Below, in pieces: positions 1-7,791 of a DNA stretch of 40,845 bases. How positions within the stretch are numbered: position 1 is the stretch's first letter; each line of letters begins with the position of its first letter. Both the position numbers and the translations under genes were made by a program. The notes beneath the pieces are model-generated. The model did not search any database. It saw only the letters and a list, made by a program, of their open reading frames with translations, and was not told the origin of the DNA. This stretch comes from Synechococcales cyanobacterium RM1_1_8 (GTDB lineage Bacteria > Cyanobacteriota > Cyanobacteriia > PCC-9006 > JAAUQQ01): contig JAAUQQ010000002.1 of assembly GCA_012032745.1 (NCBI GenBank), positions 1 through 40,845 on the forward strand, given 5' to 3'.

Positions 1-2
1 AC

Positions 3-323
3 AACAAAGCGCTGAAAATCTACGAAGATGCGGGCGACCTCTACCGAGCAGCGGGTGAGTATCACCAACTGGGCGTGGTGGCGCAGTTGCAGCGGCGGTT
101 TGAGGAGGCGATCAGCTGGTATACGAGAGCCCTCAGCATCTTCCGCCAAGCCAAGGACGAATACAAAGCCGGTTTCCCCCTCCGCCAGCTCGCCCAGCTT
201 TTCCAAACCCTCGGCCCTGCCCCTTTCAAAACCACCTGGCAAACCGCCACCGGAGCCCCCTGCCCCGCCGAGCTACTGCAAGCTTTAGCGGAAATGGAGA
301 ATTTGAAAGACTCAGAAACCTAG
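3..323 (+). CDS. TPR-repeat protein, C-terminal part (5' end outside window)
   Basis: The reading frame is open from the first bases of the window to a TAG at 321-323, so only the last ~106 residues are present. The visible part has tetratricopeptide-type helix pairs, with segments such as ALKIYEDAGD and YHQLGVVAQLQ followed by AISWYTRALSIF. This pattern is common in large cyanobacterial TPR proteins, often fused to NB-ARC or CHAT domains that would lie upstream. TPR repeats mediate protein-protein contacts; a specific partner cannot be named. The internal GTG at 75 is unlikely to be the start because TPR-like sequence continues upstream of it. Confidence 0.7.
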   Translation, partial: NKALKIYEDAGDLYRAAGEYHQLGVVAQLQRRFEEAISWYTRALSIFRQAKDEYKAGFPLRQLAQLFQTLGPAPFKTTWQTATGAPCPAELLQALAEMENLKDSET

Positions 324-432
324 ACTAGAGACAGCCCTGACCCACCAGGCCCCAGCTCTAGCACGATGACCAGCAGTTCACCCCTGCCGGACCCAGCTCA
401 CCCCACCCCACTCCGCCCACCCTCAAGCCCCC

Positions 433-1041
433 ATGCCCTATAGCCAATTCACCACGATCGCCAAAGCCAAACGCGCCTTCGGCCTCAGCACCCTCGAAGG
501 CCAGCGCCTCCTCCCCCCCATCGACCCCATCGCCCCCTCAGCAGCCCTTAGCAGCTTCCTCACCGAAACCCTCCCCATCGCCTCCGTCGGCAGCGAAAAA
601 GCCCGCTCCGAACTGATCATTTCACCGATCCTGATCGAAGTCCGCCGCCTCCGCCAACAGCAAATCAGCATCTTCTCCGGCGAAGACTTCACCATCGATG
701 AATCCCTCGGCCTCAACGGCATCTGCGACTTCCTGATCAGCCGCTCCCCCGAAATCCTCAGCATCGAAGCCCCCGCCATCATCATCGTCGAAGCCAAAAA
801 AGCCGACATCGCCACCGGCCTCGGACAATGTGCCGCCGAAATGCTCGCCGCCCAACGCTTCAACCAAGAACAACAGCGCCCCATCGAAACCATCTGGGGC
901 ATCGTCACCAACGGCATCCTCTGGCGCTTCCTCAAACTAGAAGGCACCGTCGTCAGCATCGACTCCATCGACTTTTCCTTGCCCCCCGTCGATCAAATTT
1001 TAGGCATTTTGGTCTGGATGACCCAGACCGGAACGGCATAG
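433..1041 (+). CDS. Conserved hypothetical protein with PD-(D/E)XK nuclease-like motif
   Basis: A 202-residue protein starting at ATG 433. The middle holds GICDFLISRSPE, then a hydrophobic strand and IIIVEAKKADI, followed by a helix with GQCAAEMLAAQ. The D...ExK arrangement on neighbouring strands, with a Gln-containing helix after it, is the signature of the PD-(D/E)XK fold found in restriction-like nucleases and the N-terminal domains of type I HsdR. It resembles small stand-alone cyanobacterial proteins of this kind. No methylase or specificity subunit is adjacent, so a restriction role is not shown. It lies 50 bp upstream of the next gene in the same direction and may be co-transcribed with it. 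Fold assignment is inferred from the motif only. Confidence 0.65.
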   Translation: MPYSQFTTIAKAKRAFGLSTLEGQRLLPPIDPIAPSAALSSFLTETLPIASVGSEKARSELIISPILIEVRRLRQQQISIFSGEDFTIDESLGLNGICDFLISRSPEILSIEAPAIIIVEAKKADIATGLGQCAAEMLAAQRFNQEQQRPIETIWGIVTNGILWRFLKLEGTVVSIDSIDFSLPPVDQILGILVWMTQTGTA

Positions 1042-1091
1042 CATCTGGCCCCCATCGACCTCTCATTTTGCAGCTCAGCTCCAAACCGCCC

Positions 1092-1553
1092 ATGACCCGC
1101 CTCACCCCCACCGAACTCCGCCAAGCCAGCCCCGCCCTCACCGACTCCATCGCCCTTACCACCCTCACCCGCCACAACGGCGACCTCGAAACCAGCTTCG
1201 CCGCCCTCTGGGCCGAACAACACCCCGGCCAAAGCTTCAACCTCGACCCCTTCGACGTTCCCAGCCGCTCTGCTGATAGCAACAAACCCGATCGCTCCCT
1301 GCTCCAATCCACCCTCACCGTCCTGCGCCAAGAACTCTGCGGCGACCAAGGCTTTCGCGGCCAGCTCGACGAATACCGCAAAGACCCCAGCAGCGCCCCC
1401 CTGCTCAACGCCGCGATCGCCACCGTCAGCGGCCTGGCGATCGCCAACGGCATCCCCCTCGATGGAACCCTGGCCGCGATCGTCGTCCTCTACATCGCCA
1501 AGATTGGCCTCGCAGTGATTTGCGACTACACCAAACCTGCAAAAGCAGAATGA
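1092..1553 (+). CDS. Hypothetical protein with hydrophobic C-terminal segment
   Basis: ATG at 1092 gives 153 residues ending at TGA 1551-1553. I do not recognise the family. The first ~100 residues are polar and probably helical (TELRQASPALTDSIALTTL, then QSTLTVLRQELCGDQGFR). The last ~45 are strongly hydrophobic (NAAIATVSGLAIANG, then LAAIVVLYIAKIGLAVIC) and could form one or two membrane helices or a hydrophobic helical bundle. The frame is open further upstream, but that part overlaps the preceding gene and reads as an Arg/His-rich shadow, so the later ATG is preferred. It follows the PD-(D/E)XK-like gene by 50 bp; the pair may be functionally linked, but this is inference. Confidence 0.55.
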   Translation: MTRLTPTELRQASPALTDSIALTTLTRHNGDLETSFAALWAEQHPGQSFNLDPFDVPSRSADSNKPDRSLLQSTLTVLRQELCGDQGFRGQLDEYRKDPSSAPLLNAAIATVSGLAIANGIPLDGTLAAIVVLYIAKIGLAVICDYTKPAKAE

Positions 1554-1714
1554 CAGTTGAGGATGGGAGCTAGGTGATCGCCACCAACACCCGCAGCACC
1601 GCTACCAAGGGTTGGCTGAGCTGGTGCTGTCGTTGGGCGATCCTCGATATGCGATCGCTCCATACCCTAGCTGGTCTAAGCTCCACCCTAGTCTTGCATC
1701 TCGCGCTTCACGCT

Positions 1715-1730
1715 ATGCTGATAGCAGCAT
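1715..1730. repeat. Perfect inverted repeat (6-bp arms, 4-nt loop)
   Basis: ATGCTG (1715-1720) and CAGCAT (1725-1730) are exact reverse complements around ATAG. It could be a hairpin closing the upstream transcription unit (there is no T-run) or a protein-binding site in the leader of the sigma-factor operon. Function is inferred. Confidence 0.4.
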
Positions 1731-1793
1731 TCTAGGTCAGCCATAATTCGACTCGCTACTGGCAACTATTCTTCATCCTTTACGAAATAGCGC

Positions 1794-1806
1794 TACCAAT
1801 TTGGTA
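1794..1806. promoter_or_regulatory. 13-bp palindrome 79 bp upstream of the sigma-factor start; candidate operator
   Basis: TACCAA (1794-1799) and TTGGTA (1801-1806) form a perfect inverted repeat around a single T. An odd-centred 13-bp dyad upstream of a regulatory gene is typical of a dimeric-regulator site, but no regulator is known and no promoter was identified to place it against. Confidence 0.3.
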
Positions 1807-1884
1807 TCGTATCGCTGGCTTTGACGAATTCTCAAACATCCTCTAAGGCGAATCTCCCATGATCGTTCTAAGACTTTAAGGGCG

Positions 1885-2468
1885 ATGGCATCGGACTGTA
1901 ACTCACCGATATCAGACTGGCCAGACTCGCTCCTGTGGTCTGCTGTGCAACAAGGACAAGTCAATGCTTTGGGCATCCTGTACGATCGCCATGCAGGTTT
2001 GGTGTACGGCATTGCTTGTAAATGTTTGCAAACTCCCAGGATGCTGAGGACTTGACCCAGGAAATCTTTGTCAAGTTTCCCCAGGCTCGCTATGACCCTG
2101 AGCGAGGCTCTCTGCGGACCTATTTGGCGGTGTTGACGCGATCGCGTGCCATCGATTGCCTGCGTTCTAAGCAGCGTAGCCAGGCCTCCTTGGAGAAGTT
2201 TCGCAATACCCAAATGGGCGTTGAGGAATCTAACGCTGAGGATGCCTCGTATTTTGAAGAGATTCATCCCGCTGTAGAGGCAGCGCTGGCCCAGCTCTCT
2301 GACAGCCAGCGCCAGGTTCTAGACCTTGCTTACCAAAGTGGGCTCAGCCACACTGAGATTGCTCAGCAGCTAAATGTTCCCCTAGGGACTGTCAAAACCT
2401 GGGCCAGGCGAGGCTTACTTAAGCTTCGCCAAACGCTCCAGCCTCCCTCTGATCCGGAGAAGATATGA
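1885..2468 (+). CDS. ECF-type RNA polymerase sigma factor (one-base frameshift at 2035-2037)
   Basis: A group 4 (ECF) sigma-70 factor that would redirect RNA polymerase to a small regulon. Translation from ATG 1885 gives the start of region 2 (LLWSAVQQGQVNALGILYDR, HAGLVYGIACKCLQTP). The frame is then lost at the CCC run 2035-2037. Adding one C continues directly into QDAEDLTQEIFVKF, the conserved region 2 core. Region 4 (LSDSQRQVLDLAYQSGLSHT, then EIAQQLNVPLGTVKTWARRG) is a clear helix-turn-helix near residues 138-182. The restored length is 194 residues, normal for ECF factors. The stop overlaps the anti-sigma start (ATGA), as expected for translational coupling. The missing C is probably a sequence error. 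A start at 2022 would remove most of region 2. Confidence 0.85.
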
Positions 2469-3376
2469 CCTCTCCATCCCTCTCCCCTGAAGCGTTAGCG
2501 CTGTTAATCTCAGGCTATGTGCTGAATGACCTCGACCCTGAGGAGGCAGAGCAGCTTCAGGCCTTGCGCCAAGATCCTGCCCTTGCCCAGACCATTGATG
2601 CACTGATTGCCCAAACTGAAGCCAGTTTGGAGGCGACCTATTGGCCGGCTGAGCTGTCCCCCCCGCCTCAGTTGCGCGATGCAACCTTGGCTGCATTTGC
2701 AGCGGCAACGGCCTCTGATGCTGCATCTGTGGATCCTCTGGAGGATGAAGTTGCTCAGGCGATAAATCAGCCCGTAATGCAGGCTGTGATGGGTATCGAC
2801 AATCAGATACCTCCCCTAGAAACGATATCTCGCGCTGCGCTGTTGCCTCGGTGGGCCAAGGTGGTGGGGGCGATCGCGGCGGCGGCGATCGCGGCGCTGG
2901 CCGGTAGCAATTATTGGCTCTGGCGATCGCTGCAAAACCAGTCTCAGTTGCTTCAGGCCGCCATCCAAGCTGAGGAAGTTGCCCAGTCCAGCCTCCGCCA
3001 GGTGGCGCTGCAGCCGACCGACGGTCTCAGCCAAATTGTGACAGATGTCGCCGCTGTGGTCGTTACGGTGGATTTGAATTCCGCAGCACTGACGGGCAGG
3101 CTCAATGTTAAGAATCTGCCGCCTTTGGAGCCGGGACAGGTTTATGTCCTCTGGACCGTGCTCACTTCGGATGCTCCCTTCACCACCGATGATAAGGGGG
3201 CCATTTTGACCCAGGTGTTCAGGGTGGAGGGTGATGGCAAACAGTCCCAATCCCTGAGCCTGCCCCAAGCCTTTCAAGCAGCACCGGAGTTGGTTGAAGC
3301 GATCGCCATCACGGTGGAAGATGCCGCTGCGCCCCAGGGCCATAGGGCAGCCCCAATCTTGATTAAGCAACTTTAA
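2465..3376 (+). CDS. Membrane-anchored anti-sigma factor, RskA-like
   Basis: 303 residues, overlapping the sigma gene by four bases. The N-terminal helical part (LALLISGYVLNDLDPEEAEQ) matches the anti-sigma domain that binds the sigma factor. It lacks the HxxxCxxC zinc motif, so it is the zinc-independent type. One membrane helix lies near residues 130-152 (VVGAIAAAAIAALAGSNYW). The rest (~183-300) matches the extracytoplasmic RskA domain, with VVVTVDLNSAALTGRLNVKN, LPPLEPGQVYVLWTV and AIAITVEDAAAPQGH. In known RskA systems a signal outside the membrane triggers proteolysis of the anti-sigma and releases the sigma factor; that mechanism is inferred here. The membrane helix is built from a 15-bp duplication carrying two HIP1 sites. 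Confidence 0.85.
   Translation: MTSPSLSPEALALLISGYVLNDLDPEEAEQLQALRQDPALAQTIDALIAQTEASLEATYWPAELSPPPQLRDATLAAFAAATASDAASVDPLEDEVAQAINQPVMQAVMGIDNQIPPLETISRAALLPRWAKVVGAIAAAAIAALAGSNYWLWRSLQNQSQLLQAAIQAEEVAQSSLRQVALQPTDGLSQIVTDVAAVVVTVDLNSAALTGRLNVKNLPPLEPGQVYVLWTVLTSDAPFTTDDKGAILTQVFRVEGDGKQSQSLSLPQAFQAAPELVEAIAITVEDAAAPQGHRAAPILIKQL
2870..2899. repeat. 15-bp tandem duplication containing HIP1, inside the anti-sigma gene
   Basis: Two 15-bp units beginning GCGATCGCGGCG (2870 and 2885) encode Ala-Ile-Ala-rich sequence in the membrane helix of the anti-sigma factor. Each unit carries one HIP1 octamer. Confidence 0.7.
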
Positions 3377-3530
3377 GCAGCGCTGTAATCCTTTGGCAGA
3401 AAGAACTACAGGTCATTTCCTGTGGGAAGCATCAGGAAGATCTTGGTTTCTGAATCCGATCCTGAATCACCGGCGTACTTCTACTAAATGGTGTTGTCGG
3501 TTTCGATTTCAACCCAAAGGATTTAGCCCC

Positions 3531-4807
3531 ATGAAACGCTTTGCCGCCTTGCAGAATCGTTATTTAACCCAGCGGAAACCTTCTCAGCTCAAGTGTTCAG
3601 GCTTACTGCTGACTGGCTTGGCGATCGCCCTGGGGCTGGGCTTGGGGGGCACACCCTTGCAGGCCGTTTATGGCTCTGATCATGATGATGGTGAAGTGGA
3701 TATTAAAGGCCGCAACCTCAATTTGACGGATCTTTATGTATTCGAGATCAAGATCAAGATAGCAGCGCTTCTGCAGATGATCTGGTCTTGATCATGAACA
3801 CTAATCCTCGCTCTGTGGCGAGACAACAATATTACTTTAGCAACACAGCTCGGTACGAGTTCTACATTTCTCGGGTTCAAAATAATGATGCTCCCGCAAC
3901 CGGAAGCCCTGATGTCATCTTGCGCTTTGAGTTTGATGCACCTCAGAATAACCAAGCTCAGACCTATACCATGACAGTTCTTCGAGATGGCAAGCCCTTC
4001 AAGACCCAAGGGACAACGACTCCCCTATCCCAAGGGAATTCGCCAAATATAAAGCAAGCCACATTCGATGGTGCGAAGCTGAGTGTTTTTGCAGGACTGC
4101 GTGAAGATCCATTCTTCTTTGATGTGGAGCAGTTTTTTAGAGTTCGAGCTGGTGCATTAGGAATTGGTGAAGCGGTGGGTTTTCGCTCTGCAACGGAAGC
4201 CGTAGATTTTGCCTCAGGTTACAATGTGAACGCGATCGCAGTTCGTATTCCCCGCAAATTCCTGCAAGCCGGTAGCGATACAACTACCTTTGATGTCTGG
4301 CAAACGATCTCAGTACCAACCGGAAAAAACAAAGCATTTACCCAGGTAGAGCGCCTGGGTCGCCCCGCTATAAATGAAGGCTTGATTGTTAGCAATAGCT
4401 TCCTAAACTCACTCAATAGCGTTACGCCTGGATTTGAAGCTGCAGCTCTAAAAGGCCGCACGCCTGCCGCCACAATTGCAGCTCCGATCGTGGGCGAAGC
4501 GATCCAAACGTTGAAGGCGATCGGGAACGACAGTGAGCGATCGATGGCTTTAATCAGGGCATTCTTGCCGGATGTCATGCGAATCGATACTCAGGCAGCA
4601 AGTGGTTATGGCAATGCACTCAATGCACTAGGAAGCCCAATTCGAGGCCGAATGTTGATGGATGATGTTGTTGATATCACACTCAGCGTCCTGACCAACG
4701 GTGCGATCACCGGAGACAATGTTTCTTATGTGGGCACGCCTGGAAATGCAGCCCAAGGACATGATCCACTCGTTTCAAAATTTCCTTACCTGGCCTTGCC
4801 AAACTAA
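3531..4807 (+). CDS. Exported DUF4331 domain protein (one-base frameshift at 3743)
   Basis: ATG 3531, with AAAGG 10 bp upstream, starts a protein with a signal peptide: basic N-terminus, hydrophobic LLLTGLAIALGLGLGG, then a likely cleavage after LQA. The mature start (GSDHDDGEVDIKGRNLNLTD) and the LTDLYVF motif match DUF4331, a family of exported proteins of unknown function. The frame breaks after TTC 3741-3743. One extra C gives FRDQDQDSSASADDLVLIMN and the rest of the domain (YEFYISRVQN, FAGLREDPFFFDVEQFF). Restored length is 425 residues. It lies 154 bp after the anti-sigma gene and is probably controlled by it. GC content is lower than in the flanking housekeeping genes, which could mean acquired DNA. 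Confidence 0.8.
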
Positions 4808-4872
4808 TGATGACTAAGGCATTATTTAGGCCTAGATCTTGATCAATGATGTCGTTTTTAAGGAATATAATC

Positions 4873-6219
4873 ATGCTGCACAAACCCCGTCATTACTTCG
4901 TGCTAACTACTGCGATCGCTTCAATGATGACCTTTGGATCGAGTGTGAATGCCATTACTGACAGTGATTTACCTAGCAATAGCCGCTCAACGCTGTCTAT
5001 TGCTTATCCCTATGCACCCATTTCCCAAGCCAGTCTGATTCAACGCTTACAGCAGGAAGCCAGATTTTTTGAACAGCGTATTCAACAGAGCCCATCCAAC
5101 GGTCTAGATCGAGCTGAACTTTCTAAAAATTATCTACAGTTAGCCCGTGCTACTGGAAAAACTGACTGGTATTTGGAAGCTGAAAAAATGGCTAAAGCCT
5201 CCCTCGAAGCGCTGCCATTTAACAACACAGAAGCGGTGTTGACATTGGCCTATATTGCAGAAGCTCGCCATGACTTCAATCTTTCTGTTCAGATTGCCCA
5301 ACAGGTATTGGCCGATGAACCCAACAACGAACGAGCCCTGTCCCTGCTCGTTACCAGCTATTTGGCCCAGGGAAATGGCAACCAAGCGTTAGCCATGGCC
5401 CAGCGTCTGGGCAAGCAGGTGCCAACGGTGGACACCCACGTCTTGCAAGCGATCGCCTATGCTGCCCAAAACCAAGATAGTGCAGCTATTGCTCAATTCG
5501 AGCGGGCGCTAAATGCTGAGGAAGCGGGCAATACAGCTAGCTCCGCTCAATTGCGGCTGCGGTTTGGACGCTTTTACGATGAGCGAGGCGACCTCTTGCG
5601 TGCAAAACCTCTCTATGAGGAGGCGCTGAGAATTGTGCCTCAATCTGCTTCAGCCCTGGTGGCACTAGCCCAGTTAGAAACGAATCTGGGTAACTATCTC
5701 CGAGCGGAACAGCTCTATGATCAGGTCATCGCCAATCAAGGTCTAGCCCACGTTCTAGACCATGATGCCCTTGCCGGAAAAGCTGAACTGGCACTGTTGC
5801 AGGGCGATCGTGCCAAGGCCAAAGCCCTGTGGGATGAGGCTGAGCATAATCTACTAGACCATGAGGATATCAACAGCTTTGGTCATCGCCGAGAGTTGGC
5901 TCAGCTACTGCTGCTCCAAGGCGAGGTGGCTGAACAACCCCAGGCACTACAGCTCATGCAACAGGAGTTTGCCATCCGCCAAGATGCAGAAACCATGGCG
6001 ACGCTAGCTTGGGCAATGATGGCAAACCAACAGTGGGCTGAGGCAGAAGCGATCGCCCAACAGGCGCTGGAACGCTATCCTCGCCATGCGCCGCTGCTCT
6101 ACCGTGCCAGCCAGATCGCCCAGCAGCTAGGTAAAGCAGATCAATCCCAAGCCTTGCAGCAACAGGCCAAGTTGATCAATCCCTATGTGGGGCAGGCCGT
6201 TTCTGTCATGGCGAATTAG
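4873..6219 (+). CDS. Exported TPR-repeat protein
   Basis: Of two in-frame ATGs (4846 and 4873) the second is preferred. AAGGA lies 8 bp before it, and it gives a good signal peptide (VLTTAIASMMTFGSSVNA). The mature part is a string of TPR units from about residue 60 to the end, such as EAVLTLAYIAEARHDFNLSV, AQFERALNAEEAGN and AKPLYEEALRIVPQSASALV. The restored product is 448 residues and likely periplasmic or outer-membrane associated. TPR proteins act as scaffolds. Its place between the DUF4331 and DUF4394/RTX genes suggests it helps assemble or hold those exported proteins, which is inference. It starts 65 bp after the DUF4331 stop. Confidence 0.8.
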   Translation: MLHKPRHYFVLTTAIASMMTFGSSVNAITDSDLPSNSRSTLSIAYPYAPISQASLIQRLQQEARFFEQRIQQSPSNGLDRAELSKNYLQLARATGKTDWYLEAEKMAKASLEALPFNNTEAVLTLAYIAEARHDFNLSVQIAQQVLADEPNNERALSLLVTSYLAQGNGNQALAMAQRLGKQVPTVDTHVLQAIAYAAQNQDSAAIAQFERALNAEEAGNTASSAQLRLRFGRFYDERGDLLRAKPLYEEALRIVPQSASALVALAQLETNLGNYLRAEQLYDQVIANQGLAHVLDHDALAGKAELALLQGDRAKAKALWDEAEHNLLDHEDINSFGHRRELAQLLLLQGEVAEQPQALQLMQQEFAIRQDAETMATLAWAMMANQQWAEAEAIAQQALERYPRHAPLLYRASQIAQQLGKADQSQALQQQAKLINPYVGQAVSVMAN

Positions 6220-6297
6220 GCTTCCTAATTGACTGCTCCCATCAAATTGTCCCAGGTTAAACCCTTTCCAACTCCCCAATCAACTTGGAGAAACACT

Positions 6298-7791
6298 GTG
6301 AATACCATTAGTGATGCGATTGTTTCTATTCTGGCAGGTGATGCCATTGATAGCGATGGCCTCCGCTCTTTTCTCAATGCTAATCCCGAACTCAGCATCA
6401 TTATTCTCAATCTCATCTCAGAGAGCATCGATACTGGAAAACCTATTCCAACCCTTGCAGATGTCGCTGCATTTTTGGGAGATCGCGGTCTGATGGAGGA
6501 AGGACTTTTCTTTTCTGGCCTATTTGACGTTGATGCAGGTTTCTCTTTAAATGATGCGCCAGCCTTGATTGACAACGCTAAATTCCTAGGCCTTACTGAC
6601 AACAATGAGTTGCTGCTCTTCACTGCCAATGCGCCAGAAAGGGCCAGCCCAGTTCGAGTGGATGGCTTGGATGGAAACTTGTTGGGCATTGATGTTCGCC
6701 CCGCTGATGGCAAGATCTATGGCCTCACCACAGCCAATAAGCTCTACAGGCTGGCTCCTCCACCTGCTGGGGAGGCTGGCAGCTATCGCGCAACACTCAT
6801 CAGCACCTTAGATATCCCCTTTGCAGGCGGCACTATCTCCGGCTTCGACTTCAACCCCGCTGCCGATCGCCTCCGCCTCATCGGCGACAACGATCAGAAT
6901 TTTCGCATCAATGTGGATACCGGGGCCGTTATTGTCGATGGTGCCCTGGCCTTTGCCGATGGCGATCTCAATAGCGGGACCAATCCCAACATTACCGCCT
7001 CAGCCTATACAAATGCCTTTTCAGGCACCACCACCACACAGCTCTACAATATCGATACGTTGCTCAACCAACTTGTACTACAGACCCCCCCCAACAATGG
7101 AACATTGGTGACCATTGGAGATTTGGGCGTGGACTTTGACACCTTGGGAGGATTTGATATTCTCTCCGATGGCACGGGCGGCAACGCTGCATTTGCGGTT
7201 TCTGACGGACTGCTCTATTCCATTGACTTGGACAGTGGCGCAGCGACCAGCCTTGGCAGCTTGGGCAATGGTGCCCAGCTCAATCTTCAAGGTCTCGTGG
7301 CGATCGCAGCCACTCCCGATGACAGCGACAATCTGCCCGATGCCCAGACGCTGTTTGGCACCGCTGCCTCCGATAGATTAGTGGGAGGAGCGGGCGATGA
7401 CATTCTCTACGGCAACGGTGGTGAGGATCAACTTGTGGGTGGTTCTGGCCATGACTTGATCTACGGCGGCGCTGAAGCCGACATCATTTTGGGTGGCTCT
7501 GGCGATGATATCATCTACGGTAACGGGGGGGCCGATGTGATCGACAGTGGCACAGGCCGGGATGAAATCTGGTTAGGTGGCGCGAGCAATGCCACCATCC
7601 GACTCAGCAGCGGTGAAGGCTTTGTAGCAATCAAAAACTTTCAGCAGGGACAAACCCAGCTCCAGTTCGCTGGGGCTGTCACCTATGAGGAGAGTCTGGA
7701 GGGTGCCATGATCTTCAGCGGCAGCGACCTGTTGGCCGTCGTAGCTTGGAACCCTGTTAGCCGGGTTCAGGGGAGTATCGCCATCGCTTAG
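6298..7791 (+). CDS. DUF4394 protein with C-terminal RTX calcium-binding repeats
   Basis: The frame is open from 6229 (TTG), but GTG 6298 has GGAG seven bases upstream and is preferred, giving 497 residues. The central part (about 70-340) matches DUF4394, a beta-propeller-like family of unknown function: LGIDVRPADGKIYGLTTANK, SGFDFNPAADRLRLIGDN, NFRINVDTGAV, ITASAYTNAF. Residues ~362-428 hold RTX nonapeptides (GGAGDDILYGNGG, GGSGHDLIYGG, GGSGDDIIYGNGG), which bind calcium and usually mark secretion through a type I ABC exporter. No N-terminal signal peptide is visible, consistent with type I export. No exporter genes are in the window. It is the last gene of the sigma-factor cluster, and its stop overlaps the converging gene's stop. 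Confidence 0.8.
   Translation: MNTISDAIVSILAGDAIDSDGLRSFLNANPELSIIILNLISESIDTGKPIPTLADVAAFLGDRGLMEEGLFFSGLFDVDAGFSLNDAPALIDNAKFLGLTDNNELLLFTANAPERASPVRVDGLDGNLLGIDVRPADGKIYGLTTANKLYRLAPPPAGEAGSYRATLISTLDIPFAGGTISGFDFNPAADRLRLIGDNDQNFRINVDTGAVIVDGALAFADGDLNSGTNPNITASAYTNAFSGTTTTQLYNIDTLLNQLVLQTPPNNGTLVTIGDLGVDFDTLGGFDILSDGTGGNAAFAVSDGLLYSIDLDSGAATSLGSLGNGAQLNLQGLVAIAATPDDSDNLPDAQTLFGTAASDRLVGGAGDDILYGNGGEDQLVGGSGHDLIYGGAEADIILGGSGDDIIYGNGGADVIDSGTGRDEIWLGGASNATIRLSSGEGFVAIKNFQQGQTQLQFAGAVTYEESLEGAMIFSGSDLLAVVAWNPVSRVQGSIAIA

Larger units (their letters stand above)
1554..1884. other. 331-bp non-coding region upstream of the sigma-factor cluster
   Basis: No credible coding sequence is present. 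The region is less GC-rich than the genes before it. It holds one HIP1 site (near 1650) and two short perfect inverted repeats, annotated separately, that could be operator or RNA-hairpin elements for the downstream sigma-factor operon. I could not identify a convincing -35/-10 pair. Confidence 0.5.

Noticed and set aside
622-873. Acidic Gly/Ala-rich minus-strand frame inside the PD-(D/E)XK-like gene
   Set aside because: It is the complement of a GC-rich coding region; the plus strand has the conserved motif.
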